Origin: Paramacrobiotus metropolitanus
Lineage: Eukaryota > Tardigrada > Eutardigrada > Parachela > Macrobiotidae
Direction: 5' to 3'
Length of the DNA: 64,000 nucleotides
Assembly: GCF_019649055.1 (NCBI RefSeq)
Contig: NW_026570239.1
Span: forward strand, 434,001-498,000
Shown: positions 1 through 12,900 of the stretch, one piece after another
Position numbering within the stretch: position 1 is the stretch's first letter
Layout: every line of letters starts with the position of its first letter
Notes under the pieces: model-generated
Told to the model about the DNA's origin: nothing
Seen by the model: the letters and a program-made list of their open reading frames with translations, nothing else
Databases searched by the model: none
Position numbers and translations under genes: made by a program

Positions 1-1290
1 ACTGTTTACCGAGGTTTATTTTAAACCTTTTTATAACCTAAACTTTAGGTGCGGCTGTTGTAACACCCCCGCACCCCCTTTTACTTAACTAGGGAAGTGC
101 ACCGCTGCAGGCTAGCACTAAAAGACCGAAGCGAAGCCCGAAATTTCCGTAAGATGGTCCATTTTGAACAAAATCTTATCCTGCATTACGAATTTTCGCC
201 ATAAATTATATTTACATATTTCTTTCAACATTAAAACCTGCTGCCTGTATTATGCAGTCAGGATGGTTTGTCAACAGGCTCAGAACGAAATTTTACAGTA
301 GAGGTACTCAGGAAAGAAGACTGACAAAAATTTCGCAGGTAAAACAGGTACGCGTATAGAGCACAAGCAGAGAAAAACTAACAAGTTGTTTTAGTTAAAT
401 ACAATAATTATTGTACTTCCTCTTAATTAAAGAATATACAGAAAAGTATAGGAATTACTTAACTATGGAGTACAACGTGTACTTTTTACAATTATAAATC
501 TTATTCCGCCCGTAAAAATGCATATTCACCCATTTGAGGGAAGTATGTCGGTCCCTGGTACCAATTAATTTCGGACACAAAACATTTCGTTTCTTACTCC
601 TAAACACTTTTTCTGGCACCAAACTTTTCTCCTTTCAACTTTTATCCCGACACTCATTCATCATTGTCGCCACACGCTTTCATCAGATTTCATCACTCAA
701 CTAACTAATTTAATATCTGACTGCTAACTTCGGCAACATGTGATTACACGGAAAAAATTTGCAAAATTATAGCTGTGTATAGGTCAACAGCACTTTGCCC
801 AGCCAAACAGAAATTATGCTCATTAATGATTAAGGTACATTAGTAGCCTAATGTGGGCCCCAAGAAACACGTTTCTACAGATACTACAGATATGTATACT
901 ATGTGCTGAGATAAATTTCCTCATTAATGCTCATATTATTGGGTGTTTTGGTCATCTTATAAGGCGAAAGCTTCCTGCTCAGGTAATTTTTGCATGAAAA
1001 CGAGGTTGCCCAAAATAAATAGCTCTCGTAGTAAAAGCTTCGCTCATGCAGTTCTAAGCATAAAAGATACTGAATTAAATCATTACAGTAAAATAATCAT
1101 TCAGCAAAATCAATAAATCACTACGATTTTCATAAAAGAAAAACACGAAGAACTGGAAACGGACCGTCTGCAATGTAAAAGAAACCGGTTTTTCACTTTG
1201 ACAAAATTCAACAATTCCAGATTTTTACAATCCCGATTTCTTTTAGTAATTACGGAGCAGTGAAAAACACATATATTTTCACATAATACA

Positions 1291-1506
1291 TATATGGGGC
1301 AAAACCAGTCTAGCCGAATCGTCTCCCCGCATTGCTGCCGTCACCCGGCTGGAGTTTTACGTTGTGGCTAAAGTCGCTAAACATGGTGCTATGTACCGCT
1401 CCTGATTTAACCATAATTATTTACTGCCGTAACGTCACATTCCAGCCGGATGACGGCAGCAGTGCCGTGAACCGGCTCCACTAAAACGGTTTTCATCCCT
1501 ATATAG
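1291..1506. repeat. Foldback (MITE-like) element, about 215 bp
   Basis: The two ends are imperfect inverted copies. The left side runs ATATGGGGCAAAACC, then GCTGCCGTCACCCGGCTGGA at about 1333-1352. The right side holds the reverse complement, with TCCAGCCGGATGACGGCAGC near 1441-1460, and closes with GGTTTTCATCCCTATAT. There is no coding capacity. A non-autonomous DNA transposon is the likeliest reading; no clear target duplication was found. Confidence 0.55.
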
Positions 1507-2828
1507 GTAGTAGGCTCACACTAATATATGCTCTCTGCTACTACTAAGTGCGTGAGCAGCGTGACCGACGGACAGATTACTGCGTGACCGACATGACCGA
1601 CAAAAACTCCTGTTATCTTGAACATAGAGGACCTTCGCTTCGCTTCGGTCGATTAAATTAAACACACCCTTAGGATATAGCCACAGACTTCTCAATCCCT
1701 TTGACTATTGCCACTCTTTGGTCATTTTTTATACGACAATGCTGCTAGGCTGACCTTTCCTTCAACTTAAATGAGATCATCTTAGTCCCCAGCTACGACA
1801 GATTCCTCGTGATGCTACACTGGTTGACATTAACCGGTGCCGGCGACTACGGGCTCCTGTTTTTGCGGAAAGAGGGGCGCAGCCGTTTGTTTATGACTCG
1901 GCGATGCCGGCGAAACGTCGGTACCACCTCTGTCGGCATCACTCATTAAGAAAGTGTTGAGATCGAACGGAAGCGTGAACACCGAAATTTCCTTTCCGCG
2001 CGTTCAGCAGCAAAGGCCAAAGGGAGGGTCATAATTGTGGACTTTTCGCGGTCGCATTCTGTACGGAACTCATTTGCAAAAAATCCTGAGAATGTCAAGT
2101 TTAATGTCAGAACAATGAGGCCGTATCTTAGCGATGCATTAAGTGTCAATCAGCTTCGCTTTGGTGCCTTTCCCTACCGGTGGTGGCAGGTGTACTAAGG
2201 AGGACAAATCCACGAACGAACGAACAACTACGAACAAAATAACTATGAACAAAAAACCCTTTTAATTAACTTAAGCTGTTTATTTACTCCGAATTCGTCA
2301 TTAGAAACTTAATTTAAACCTCCTAACAAATTAAAGAAGCACGAACTTGCAACTGCATATCATAAACCAAGGCAGACTGGCAGTAATTTGCTGCTGTAGC
2401 ATAGTACCGGTACGGATACTGACGGTCATGCATACGCAAGTACAAGAAAGCGAAAAGCCACACATAAAAACACGAAAATTCAACACGAAACTCAACACAC
2501 ACACGAACATTTCAACAAACTGTAGATTATTAGCTTCTGAGCACCGCCACCCTTATACCACCCATGCGGCGCTATGCGAATGCCAGCTTCCTGACATATT
2601 GGGCAATGCAAAATAAATAAAGTAAAAACGGTAACGTGGGCGGCTACTATACTGGCGACACGCTACTTTAAATAAATCGTTTGAGACCGGAAGACGGGAT
2701 AACTACTGCATAAATTTTTAGCTACCTATCAAAAAGCACTAAAAATTTGTTGTTTTTATTGTTTTTCTATGACTTTTCTGTGAGCTTGGAATTCCAGATA
2801 CAGGGAATCTGGAATTCCAAGCAAAAAT

Positions 2829-2922
2829 TGGAATTCCACGGATTTCCTAAATTCCAATTTCCAAATCCGAGCCGCCCGCGTGGAGCGCGGATTTGGAAAT
2901 TGGATTCCATCCGTGGAATTCC
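2829..2922. repeat. Inverted repeat, arms of about 35-40 bp
   Basis: The arm at 2829-2869 begins GGAATTCCACGGAT and ends CCAATTTCCAAATCCG. The arm at 2888-2922 is its near reverse complement, ending ATCCGTGGAATTCC. An 18-nt GC-rich loop lies between. Extra GGAATTCC copies flank the left side (about 2789-2820). The symmetry opens reading frames on both strands, which should not be mistaken for genes. Confidence 0.65.
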
Positions 2923-3329
2923 ATTTTCCTTGGACGGTCGTTCCTTAAGGTGTACATATGAACTGAAAGGTGGTGGCAGTAGCCAAAAGGGTGTGTGTGG
3001 CAAGGTGTGACATTAGTCAAAGGGAGTGTTTATTTCTTTTAATAAAAACAGAGGGGTGACAATACTCAAAAGTGGGGGTGCAAGGGGGTTTTTTATCTAT
3101 TTACCAAACTTTATATATTTACCAAAATTTCTTAATATCTTTGTGTGCTGAAATAACTAAAATCTTCAGTAGTAATTTACATGTTTTATCTAAAATTGTT
3201 ATTGCGTTACGGACGTGACCGACGAAAGTCCCATTTTCTTGACGTAAAGGACCTTCGCTTCGGTCGATTGTCTTCCCACCCGAAAGCCAAAGAATTCAAA
3301 TATACTAGTGGATTTTCTCCGAATTTTAC

Positions 3330-5463
3330 CCGTCTAATGGCGGCGCAGTTGTCGGAGTGCTCATTAAACCGCGCTTCCGCTGTAATCCACCGGGCCAATC
3401 CGAACACGTCCAACGGAATCTCCACCCACAGCCGCTCAAGCAGCTCATACAGACCCGTCTGCATTTCGAGCATCGTGCCGCGAATGGCGGTGACGTCGGT
3501 AGCCACAGTGCTCTCGTTCTGTTCACCACCGATCCCGCAGAACCGGCAGTTGCGCCAGAGGATGCGCTCCACGGCGGCTGCCGCATCGACACACGTCTTG
3601 GCCAGCAGCTGTACATCCGCGGGGAGACGATAATCACCCAGGTCCCAACAGCAACGATTAGCTACCACCTGAAGAACGCATTAGAGGACGCGCGGCCTAA
3701 AGTTTTACCCTGAATTCTGCACAAATTCCACCGCACTATGCGTATTTACCTGCAACTTTCTCGGTCGATTCCCGTGCAATTCGCTAACGGCGCTGATCAG
3801 GCGCAAGCAGTCACTGAGCTCCTGCAGCCTGAAACGCTGCTTGGCGTTGGTAATGACGACTATCTCCGTGGCGGGGGTTAAGTACCGGATGACGCAGACC
3901 CCCACCGAGGCGGCTGTCGTGCCAACGTTGTCAAAGTGGAGCATCAGGCTTTTTCTGGTGTCATCCTGCTGGATGATCGTATTCCACAGCGGACAGACGC
4001 GGCGATATGTCGGCAGCTCGTTGGTGTCGAAATAGGAGAGAATCTCGCGCAAGAGTTCCGGGGGGAGCGCGCTGAACTTGAGGCGGGAGCTATGTACCGT
4101 GGCGGCACGTAGAGGAACGTTCATATCGGGCTGTGTCCAGTGACCATCGGTGAAAGTCCACCCGGTCTGTAGACGCTTTGGCATCTCCGTTTTGGCCCAT
4201 TCATTCGCCCGCTTCTGTTAATAATATACATGGAAAATCAGATCCGGTGCAGGTCACCGGTATCTCGATGCGTCGGATGGGCAATCGTTGCAGAATGTAT
4301 AATTTTTATTAAGAAATAACCAGCTGCATTGCCAGCCTCCTTAGCGCGTGGCTTCGTGGACAATGGCAGGTGATGGAAGTCAGCTGTGTTTTTCGAAATT
4401 TTACTTTTAAATTATCAATACATAATAATAATTACAATATTCGCCTTCGCAGGAAAACCGATTTTTGCGGTGTGGAAGTGTGAAGCCTACCAGTTTGTAC
4501 CACTAATGTTACATTTGTTTTTTTATTCGTTGTTCTTGTGAAAAAAGAAAAGAAATTTAAAAATCTTCCGAACCATTACTAATCATTATAAAAATAACCC
4601 AGTTTTGAACCGACAAATCTTCCAGATAACCTACAATTTTTATCGAATAATTACTGTTACTGAACGTTCTAAGCATGACAGAATAGGGCGACATATATAT
4701 GTTGGAACAGGTGATTCGTATTATAAGGCCATACCAGTTCTTCCTTCGTAACTGGCATCAGCTTCGTTGGAGTCCAACCCATATTTTGGAGGTACAACAA
4801 GCTCTCGTTGAGTATACTGATGGGGAACGCCGTATAGTTGTGGTTGGTGTCCATCAGCCATTCCCACCACAGACGCCACAACGCCGGTTCCATCACCCGC
4901 CCAGTTCGATACTCGCGCGGCAGGATACACGCCCGCGTGACAAAATCATCCGCCCCGACAACCTTCACGGCCCGCTCCCACCGCCCCAACCGCACCACCA
5001 GGGGGTTGACATATTTCGTCACGACATTCCCATCTATCTCGATGCGGATATAAACGAATTTGTTCCACAGAACCCGGCGCACCAGGAACACCGCCGGATA
5101 CCAGGTCCACGGATGGTCGGCGGCCGTCCGCGCCAGGACCTGGAAGGTGGCCGGGGACGCGGGGTTGTTCAGCACATTGTTGTACTCCGCGTCCCAGTTG
5201 TGGGCCGGGGCGAAACGCTCCTGCTGCGAAGTGAGACAGTGCAGTGCCTTTTTAAACTGCACAAACTGTGAGCGCCGTCCGGGTACGCCAAAGTCCACGA
5301 TCAGACCGCCATGGACGGTGTTGATGACCAGACCGCGCTGGAGAAGTCCTTTGGAATTCACCACATCCACCGCATTCCACTGGTAGATGTCGGTGCCAGG
5401 ATAAATCTCACAGGAAGGCGATGAGTCCGCACAATCAAACGATCGTATTCGGTTTGTGTACAT
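3330..5463 (-). CDS. F-box-like family protein, copy A, 3'-truncated
   Basis: Three exons are clear: 5463-4735 (243 codons), 4214-3750 (155) and 3668-3330 (113), all meeting in phase 0 at GT-AG borders. Exon 1 has WNAVDV and GLIVDFGVPGRRSQFV, resembling a small SH3/Tudor-like barrel (inference). Exon 2 holds the F-box, LPPELLREILSYF to CPLWNTII. Exon 3 has WDLGD and WRNCRFCGIGGEQNE. F-box proteins usually recruit targets to SCF ubiquitin ligases; the target here is unknown. The start is ATG 5463, where the upstream FNTT-M context matches the other copies. The usual fourth exon (YQCEDPR) is not found downstream, where repeat sequence takes over, so the gene is probably truncated at its 3' end or ends differently. 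Confidence 0.7.
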
Positions 5464-6096
5464 TGTCGTATTGAATTCTGTAAATTGTGAGGCTTCCTTA
5501 TAAAGTGCGTATTAATTTCATAATAATCCAAGCTGTATTGCAGACAAAAATGTGTATCCACAAATGCACGACCGCGCTTTGGGCTTACTTTTTCATCTCA
5601 GAGGTGCTAATTTAACAATAAATCAATGTGTAAAGTTCCTAAACATTCTTGAGTTGGTGGCTAATATTTACGTGCATCCATAATATATTCTCTCCAAGTT
5701 GCACAGAGCGTGCTAAATGCGGGCTGAAATTATGTTAGCAATCAGCAGGCTGTCTGCTACTCTGTCCTTATCCAGACTTGCCACTCCGCTGCGTTCAGCT
5801 GACCAGAGGACAGCGAGAAAATGGGCGGAGCTGATACCGATTCAAAGTAGGCTAAGCGAGACAGACAAAGACGCCGGCAATACGAAGCGCTGTCGTTAAG
5901 ATAAACGCCGGGGCTATGCTTTGTCTTTGCTCTCCTTTTTGTGAAACGGAAGAAAGCCCGCAGGTGTGTACTGTGCGAAATGAAGACTGAGGTGGATAGA
6001 AGAGAGGGAGAGAAAGAGAGTAGGAAAAATGAATGACTTCGTGCAATAACTGCACTGACAGTACGAGCATAGAAAAGGATAATACTGTGGTACTGG

Positions 6097-6200
6097 GGTA
6101 CACAAGGCGGAAGCAGAAAATTGTTCATTTCGCCCTCGTACCATAGAAAAGAATAATACTGGGGCGAAATGAACAATTTTCTGCTTCCGCCTTGTGTACC
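6097..6200. repeat. Perfect 39-bp inverted repeat, 26-nt loop
   Basis: Arms 6097-6135 and 6162-6200 are exact reverse complements (GGTACACAAGGCGGAAGC... against ...GCTTCCGCCTTGTGTACC). The loop carries CATAGAAAAGAATAATACTG. A near copy of that loop, CATAGAAAAGGATAATACTG, lies just left of the arm at about 6068-6087. This suggests a recent inverted duplication rather than an old element. Confidence 0.85.
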
Positions 6201-6570
6201 ATGTAACGGCGATTATATACAGATACACACATTTTTAATCGAACAATCTGTTGATCAACCTGTTTTGTTATCACTTCAGTGATTATCGTCAACGAGAGAC
6301 TGCAAATTTAATACCCAACAAAACGCGTAATACTGTAATACTCCAGCAGTATTTCACGCCTTATTATTAATTTTACGTAGCTTGTTGCAGTATGAGATAC
6401 TGCAATGAGTGCAAACCCGGCATACCGTGTGATGTGGGCGCTATTTAATATTGCAGCATTTTCAGATTTTTTTAATACTGTATTACTTACTGCGTACAAG
6501 GACGTTTTTTTCACAGAGGGGGAATTAATTTTTATTCAGTACAAAAGTACATCATGCACAAGTCGTAGCC

Positions 6571-6648
6571 GCAAGTCGATCGATTTCGATCGTTATATAG
6601 ATATATAGCGATCAAAATCGATCGATTTGCGCTTTCATTTAAAAGCGC
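6571..6648. repeat. Two adjacent hairpins rich in CGATCGAT
   Basis: The arm GCAAGTCGATCGATTTCGAT (from 6571) pairs with CGATCAAAATCGATCGATTT (from 6609) across an AT-rich loop. It is followed at once by GCGCTTTCATTTAAAAGCGC at 6629-6648, a second small hairpin. No gene is attached. Confidence 0.65.
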
Positions 6649-6786
6649 AATATAAATCAAAATTTACAAAAAAGAAAAAAATTAGGATGTCCAGTCGTCA
6701 TTGCCCGGACGCTACTCACACTGATGTTTCTTGGATACAGAGCAATTATTATTATTTTAACCAAAAAAAAATGAACCATATCCCCC

Positions 6787-7079
6787 TCAACAGTCCAGCG
6801 GCGGATCAAACGCCCAGTGAAATCGTCGCGGATGGCCGAATGCTCGTGCCTGCCAGGCCAGATTGAGTACCCACAACGTCAGTGTGGACAGCCTCGTCAA
6901 TTCGAAACAGCGCAGCTCGGCCGCCGTCCAGCTGTATGTCCGACAGTAGCGGTTCGTCAAGCGGGGATCTTCGCACTGATTGCTTCGTAAAATCTGGAAG
7001 ATTTAAGTAATATTTCGACATTTGGAGTTTTCGACTCACTTCATTCCCAGTTCATTGAAAAGCCTACCCTTTTAATGGC
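6787..7079 (-). pseudogene. 3' remnant of F-box copy B (end of exon 3 and exon 4)
   Basis: The last 12 bases of exon 3 (7079-7068, encoding AIKR) precede a GTAGGC donor. Exon 4 is 6993-6787, 68 codons plus stop, with NQCEDPRLTNRYCR and LSTLTLWVLNLAW, matching exon 4 of copies D, F and G. The rest of exon 3 lies 16.6 kb away at 24068-23737, beyond the large transposon. Reading across the 6-bp duplication gives the family sequence SDVCA-AIKR, which shows directly that this was one exon before insertion. The pieces cannot now make a normal protein. Confidence 0.85.
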
Positions 7080-7085
7080 GGCGCA
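7080..7085. repeat. Left 6-bp target site duplication, GGCGCA
   Basis: GGCGCA lies directly outside the left end (TGTAGCCGGCAGG) of the large element and recurs at 23737-23742 outside its right end. Removing the element and one copy joins F-box exon 3, which confirms the duplication independently. Confidence 0.9.
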
Positions 7086-8345
7086 TGTAGCCGGCAGGAA
7101 GGTTGACGGGTTGATGGTTGACGTTCAATGAAGGTCATCAACCTTTCTGCCAGAGGTCATCAACCTTCCTGCCAGACGTCATCAACCTTTCTCAAAAGGT
7201 CATCAACCTTTCTGCCAGAAGTCATCAACCTTTCTCAAAAGGTTTGGTTTGATCAATAAAAACCGAAATCAGCTTATGTTAAGCAGCTTTCGCACGAACA
7301 TGAATTCAGCCTAATTCTGGGCACCTGACACCTTCTACGAGCATAGACACCAGTACAGTCGTCTCCCTCCGTCATTTCCCACTACCAATCCAAACCATCT
7401 CGCTCATTGCATTCCAATCATTGCAAAATCCAAAGTCCACGTTTTTGCCAATGTTTGTTTTGCACTTTTGCTTGCACTTTTGTATCACTTCCCATTACAT
7501 TTGTTCTTATATGCGTATTTGCTGTACTACTGTCCACTGCTGTAAAGGGGCACGACCCTCGCACGAAGACAATAAATTTCGTATTCCAAAGCCTTGCGAA
7601 AAACACCTTTAAAATCAAAGCAGCAGACTTCACAGACAATCAGAGATTGCAGACATTGGCAGATCGCTTGAGTTTGCATATACGGGACCAAGTTCAGAGT
7701 CTGAACGTCATACAGTTCTTTGCAGATATGCAGACAGTCCTTTGCAGATGGTCCGCCTTTGCAGTTAACTTAATATTTACGCATGCCCCGGGATAGGACC
7801 ATCGCGAACACTACCTCAAATTTTCTGATTCGTACTATCTAAAAATTTAATTCTTAGCCAACTGCAAGGCTGCCGAGTAGGAGCTCTACAGAAATACGCC
7901 TGTAAGGGCGCATTTGCAGATGTTATTCTGCAACAAAATAACCCCTCACTATTTTTGAGCTCACACGCATTTGCGCTTACGCTCATTACAGCCTGTTAAC
8001 ATTAAAACTGTGCTTGGCAATGGGCAAACGTTTGATTGTGGCAGTGCACCCTGTCGCCAATAGTCAATCAACCTTTCTGTGGCGGCCCTCAACCTTTCTG
8101 TAACGTTATCAAACTTTTTGTAAAAGTCATCCGCCTTTCTTAAAGGTAATCAGCCTTTTTTGAAGGTCATCAACCTTTTTATAAAGGTCATCAACCTTTC
8201 TCTAAAGGTCATCAACCTTTCTTTAAAGGTCATCAACCTTTCTTTAAAGGTCATCAACCTTTCTCTAAAGGTCATCAACCTTTCTCTGAGGGTCATCAAC
8301 CTTTTTCTAAAGGTCATCAATCTATCTGCTTGACATCGTCAGCCT
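7086..8345. repeat. Left terminal inverted repeat with minisatellite
   Basis: Two blocks of GGTCATCAACCTTTCT-type repeats (about 7110-7245 and 8045-8330, roughly 16-22-bp units) flank a unique spacer. The spacer at 7255-7655 is the reverse complement of about 23155-23525 in the right terminus. About 330 bp at roughly 7660-7985 have no counterpart on the right, so this terminus has gained an insertion or the right one lost it. Small frames here (for example 7407-7796) are shadows in repeat sequence. Confidence 0.85.
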
Positions 8346-9900
8346 TTTTGCCGAACGTATACATTATCGCTATGCTTGCTATTCGTCTGTATAAGCTTTC
8401 TTGTACAGCTCTGTATAAGCTTTCTTGAACAGCTTTCCTGTACAGTCATTGCTAGTGACGGAGAGATCAGTACGATAGGAGTAATTAACGTAATAATCTA
8501 TCCTACCGACCTACTCAACGGCAGAGTATGAGCTGATAATCTCAATGTGGCATAGCTAAGCCTACGAATCTACGCGAAGCGAGAACTGCATCTCCGACGA
8601 TAATTTAATTAATAACTCCGAACACTGCCAAACTCGTAATAAGAGAGCTGACGACGTAAAATACTGCCACTCAAGGACTTATATAGACACGGCGCATCCG
8701 TGTAGAAACCAAACCAAAAGTAGATGGTAAATGCTCAACTACACTTACTAGGAAGGTTCAGACTGTCATTGGCACTCTAGAGCGCAGCACTTTACAAGTT
8801 AGTGAAAGAAACGCGGCAGTGTCTTCGCTTTGGTTGCCGGGCTTGCGGCGCTACTCGTTAACTTTACCAGAAACAATTTTGGAAACCTTTCGGAATTCAA
8901 GATTACTGTAGCTGGTTTGATTAAGTGGCACCACAGTTTTTTGTACACCGGAAGCCAACACTTGCAAAGCGATAAATGCTCTAGTTTGATGCTCTTTCAA
9001 ATGGCAGCCACTTTTCTCTTCACTGGGCATACTGCTATTGTCAACAATGTTTGTGCTTTGATTATCCAAGGTGCTGCATTACTGATAGTAAAATATATTG
9101 AATAAGTTTAAAATGATTAGCTTTTGCCATGTTTTAGAAAGGTTTATTCGACAAAACATTTTACACGCAATTCTTCACAAAAATTTAGACAAGATTAGGT
9201 GATGGAACAGGACGATTATTTAAATGCCGGAACAAAATAAGATAAGAGCAAGAACAAAAAACGAATTGGCAGTTGTCAGTCTTTGAACATTAAATTCAGA
9301 TCGGAGAACATCATTACTTTCCAGCTTTGCAGAGATCGCATGCGAACGCCCCCGCTTTTGTGCGCTGCTTGGTCACACAAGCGCGATGAAATTGTTTGAC
9401 AGGACATCCAGGGTAGCGACATTTTACGATGTCCTTTGCCGAAGTCGGAGCCGGAAGTCAACAGATGCAAATAATGGGGAAGCGGTGAACAAACCTTTCT
9501 GGGTTAACACATGGTTCCAAGGCGTTGTTACATGAGGATGAACTCGGAAATGGAAGGATGTGCTTTTTAATGACGCAACCATGTAGGTGCTCTCGCATCT
9601 ATGTAAAAAGCGAAATATTCGCATGAAAGCATTGCGTGATCAGCTTGGTTGCTTGCAGTTGGACCTTGTTAAATTTCAATTTTGAGGAATATTTTTATTT
9701 ATCTGACGTAACATAGCGGAACCAAAAAATTTTACAGCGTAAAGCGAAACAGAAAATACTATTATACTTCTTCCTGGCAGTTATCACCTATTTACATATA
9801 TACTGCAGCAACTGCTAAGAACTGTTTAGCATTGTACGAATATCTGCGCTCCTACCTGACAGCAGTATGTATTTCACAATTATAAGCTAAATAAGTTTTA
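8346..9900. other. Unassigned interior of the large element
   Basis: This lies between the left terminus and the 3' end of the transposase gene. Only short frames are present (for example 8830-9105, +), with no motif I recognise. It probably holds the 3' UTR of the transposase and element filler. Confidence 0.4.
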
Positions 9901-12900
9901 TTAAAATAAATGGGTATTTATCAAGTCACTAACCAGGATACTCACATCAGATCGCACGAATGTAAGCGAGCGTAACTCTTGACCGTAGCAGACTGCTGCA
10001 GCAAACGCCGAAACGTAGATTCCGCAGTCCATCCCATTGGGTTGCTGATCGCAAGGTTGCAGGCGAATCTCGATCTCTGACGATGTTGCGTTAGCGAGTG
10101 CAGCACATAGAGCAATTAGATCAGGATCCTTTGCCTGGCCCATCTCTACCGCGAGACTATCGAAAACATTTACGATGAAAGGCGATCTCGTACCCTCTTC
10201 ACATCCTACTCCTTGCAGCAGAACAAAGTGATTATGGTGAATGTATACGATCTGGAGGAAGCGACGGTCCCGAAAAAACAGAGACTTCCGTGTAGCGGAT
10301 AATGCGTCCTTTTCGTTCAGAGATTCAAGGGATTCCAGTCCATCAATACTGGGAAACTGGGCTTTTAAAATTTCCAGTACCGCCGAAATAATAAACGTTG
10401 TCAATTGCCCTCTTGGGTTACGAATAATAGCTAAGTCGTTTTCAGTTAAATTCAATTCCTTTAAATTGGAACGCACACGAGAAGGGGAACAGTGCTCGGT
10501 CTCTGGTGATCCGTCTTCGGACTTCTCGCCAAGCATCACATCGATCTCCTATAAAAAACGAGTGCTATCTCAACGTGAATAGAGAATTTCTGCGCACTAA
10601 AATATAGTTAGCGCGATTGTTCTCGTAGTTCGTTTTCTTAAAAAATTACGTAGTAACGATGTCCACAGGTGGAAACGCTATTTTCGGCGATTTTGCCAGC
10701 TGCACTTATCTTTTGGTGTTTCTCAAACCAGTGAACATGTCGTACTTCGTTTCGTCTCAACAACTAGTCACTTCTATTATAAATTTTAAGCAACCGATCA
10801 CCGACACCTCGTAGACTACTCGATGGTGAACTGCTGATAAGGTGACAATTTTAATAATGTTTGCAATGGAAGTAAATAGTGATTTTAAAGTTATAACGGT
10901 TTCATAGCTATATCGTTGAGTAACTTAAGGGCGGAGCAAACTTAGAGACCAACATCGTGTTGACTATCGCTAAAAACGAATATTTAAAATTACCGGGTGG
11001 TGAGACGAACCTAGGTACAGTGGAACCTCCCGATCTTGAACACCCACTATATGTAATCTATTTTTCAAGGTTGAAAAGTGTTCAAGGCTAAGAGGTTTCT
11101 GCCAGTGTTTTTCATTGCGCCGGTACGGAAAAGTCTTTTCAAAATTCGGAGATGTTCAAACTCTAAGGTTCAACCGCAGCTTTTCGGCAGCAGTTTTGTG
11201 AGCTAACGCGGCATACTCAAATCGGTAACAAATTTCAGTGAAATAATACGCGATTTCTTACCTTCTGCTTTTGGTAAAAAGCCTTTTGAATAGCCATTTG
11301 CTGGTTATAAAGGTTTGTGGTAGCAGTTTCCAACCTTTCTTTATCGACAATAATTGTGATCTTTTTTGACATAACGGCAGGTTTTCGTGCCGCATGGACA
11401 TAAGGAGGCAAAGAAAAATGGCCGGCTTCCGCGCATTTTTTAAACCAGGTCATTAATGCATCCTTGGAAGCGTACTGAGAAGCCGCAATGGGAGCGGCAG
11501 CTAAACATTCAGCGGCAAACAATACGCTGTACAGTCCCGTACAATCGGGTGCAAGAGGTACGCTTTGGAACTGTATTTCCAGATTGGTCTCTTCGGATCC
11601 AAACAGCTCCCAATATCGTTCAACCATTTCATCACTTAACTGGGAATTGGAAGAATCGTAAACGGTAATTTTTCCCAAATTTGAACACACTGCTAGCAGG
11701 AACAACTCGTCATCAAAACGAATCAGTTGCACCCATCGTCTTCCATTTTCAAGCTCTTTCCTTGCATACTTGAACACTTGTCGGCTTAAGCCTCGGACGT
11801 CAGGATACAAAAATCCGCATACATTTCTGGGTGTGTTATTTGTCATGCAGTGGTAGAACGCCAACACCAGTTCCATTGAATCTTTCATCGTCAAGCTAGT
11901 TAGCTTTTCTGCGGCCACACGCACTGGCTGCTTTCTTGTAGCTCTTGCGTCAGTAACCAATTCAAAAAAGTCAGAATCCACTTCCTTTTTTTTCTTCGGG
12001 ATTTCGGGAAAGTCTTCGTGGTGAGAGTTATGTTTCGCGGAATATACCCGTGCCAGATCAATCACTTCCACATGGCTCGCTACCGATGCAACTGCTGTTT
12101 TCGCTTTTCTTGTCATTTGCCCGTACGGCGGCAAAAGCAGCTGCTTGTCCCGGATGCACTTTTCAAACCATTTCAACAGCTGATGCTCACTGGCATACCG
12201 CTGTTCAGCTATTGGTGATCGCGCTAAAGCTTCCAAAGCGAACGCTATACTTGTCAGAGCTGTATTATTGGAGGGAAAGGGAACGGTATGAAACTCCACT
12301 TCCAAACTGCCTGCATCTGGTCCAAACATCTGCCAGTAAGTGTCCACCATACTATGCGACATTTTAGCGGAATTTGTACAGTCATATACAGTGACCTTTC
12401 CAAGCCGATCACAAACTGCCGCAACGTAACGCCGATCATCACCAAGCAGGATTTGGACCCAGCGTCTACCGTTCATAACGGATTGTCGCAAGTCATAGAA
12501 TGAGCTACGAGGAAGTCCGATGACATCAGAGCGACAAAATGTGCACGCACCCTTCGGAAGAACGTTCTTTAACAGGCGATGTAACCAATCCACAAGGCTG
12601 GGTTCCTCCGATTTACTAAGAGAAACGGCTTCGCCTTCTGACGAGTGTGGAGAATTTGCAACTTGCTTCGAGACGTGAGGAGACGAAACCGCCATTTTTT
12701 TGCTTGTCATCGGTGTTGTGGTTTCGTTGCCGCGCTTGACAGCAACCCTTCCACGATTGCTCAACAGCGATGAAAGTTTTGGGAGCATCGTGGTCAGTTT
12801 TTGCTGAACCTAAAGATGAAGAGAACCAAATCAGGGTATTTATTGCAAATCTGTCACACTGCCAAAAAGACCGCCGGTAGCTATTTTGTCTCGGTTTCAG

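Larger units (their letters stand above)
1..3290. other. Gene-free, repeat-bearing region
   Basis: No open frame here shows family resemblance or consistent codon use. The stretch holds two foldback structures, listed separately. It also holds two related fragments: about 1575-1660 and 3205-3270 share GACCGAC repeats followed by GGACCTTCGCTTCGGTCGATT. This looks like the end of a dispersed element occurring twice, the second copy next to the place where the fourth exon of F-box copy A should be. Confidence 0.5.
5464..6786. other. Intergenic region with hairpins
   Basis: No supported gene. The region between copy A and the exon 4 remnant of copy B is AT-rich and contains two strong hairpins (6097-6200 and 6571-6648), listed separately. 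Overlapping minus-strand frames at 5757-6228 arise partly from the perfect inverted repeat and look non-coding. Confidence 0.5.

Noticed and set aside
2747-3010. Overlapping open frames on both strands (87 and 78 codons)
   Set aside because: They arise from the GGAATTCC inverted repeat; an open frame in a near-palindrome is mirrored on the other strand.
5757-6228. Three overlapping minus-strand frames up to 139 codons
   Set aside because: They span the perfect hairpin, have Ser/Phe-rich low-complexity composition and no splice context or family match.
7407-7796. 129-codon plus-strand frame
   Set aside because: It lies within the left terminal inverted repeat, and its mirrored copy near 23170-23530 does not preserve the frame.
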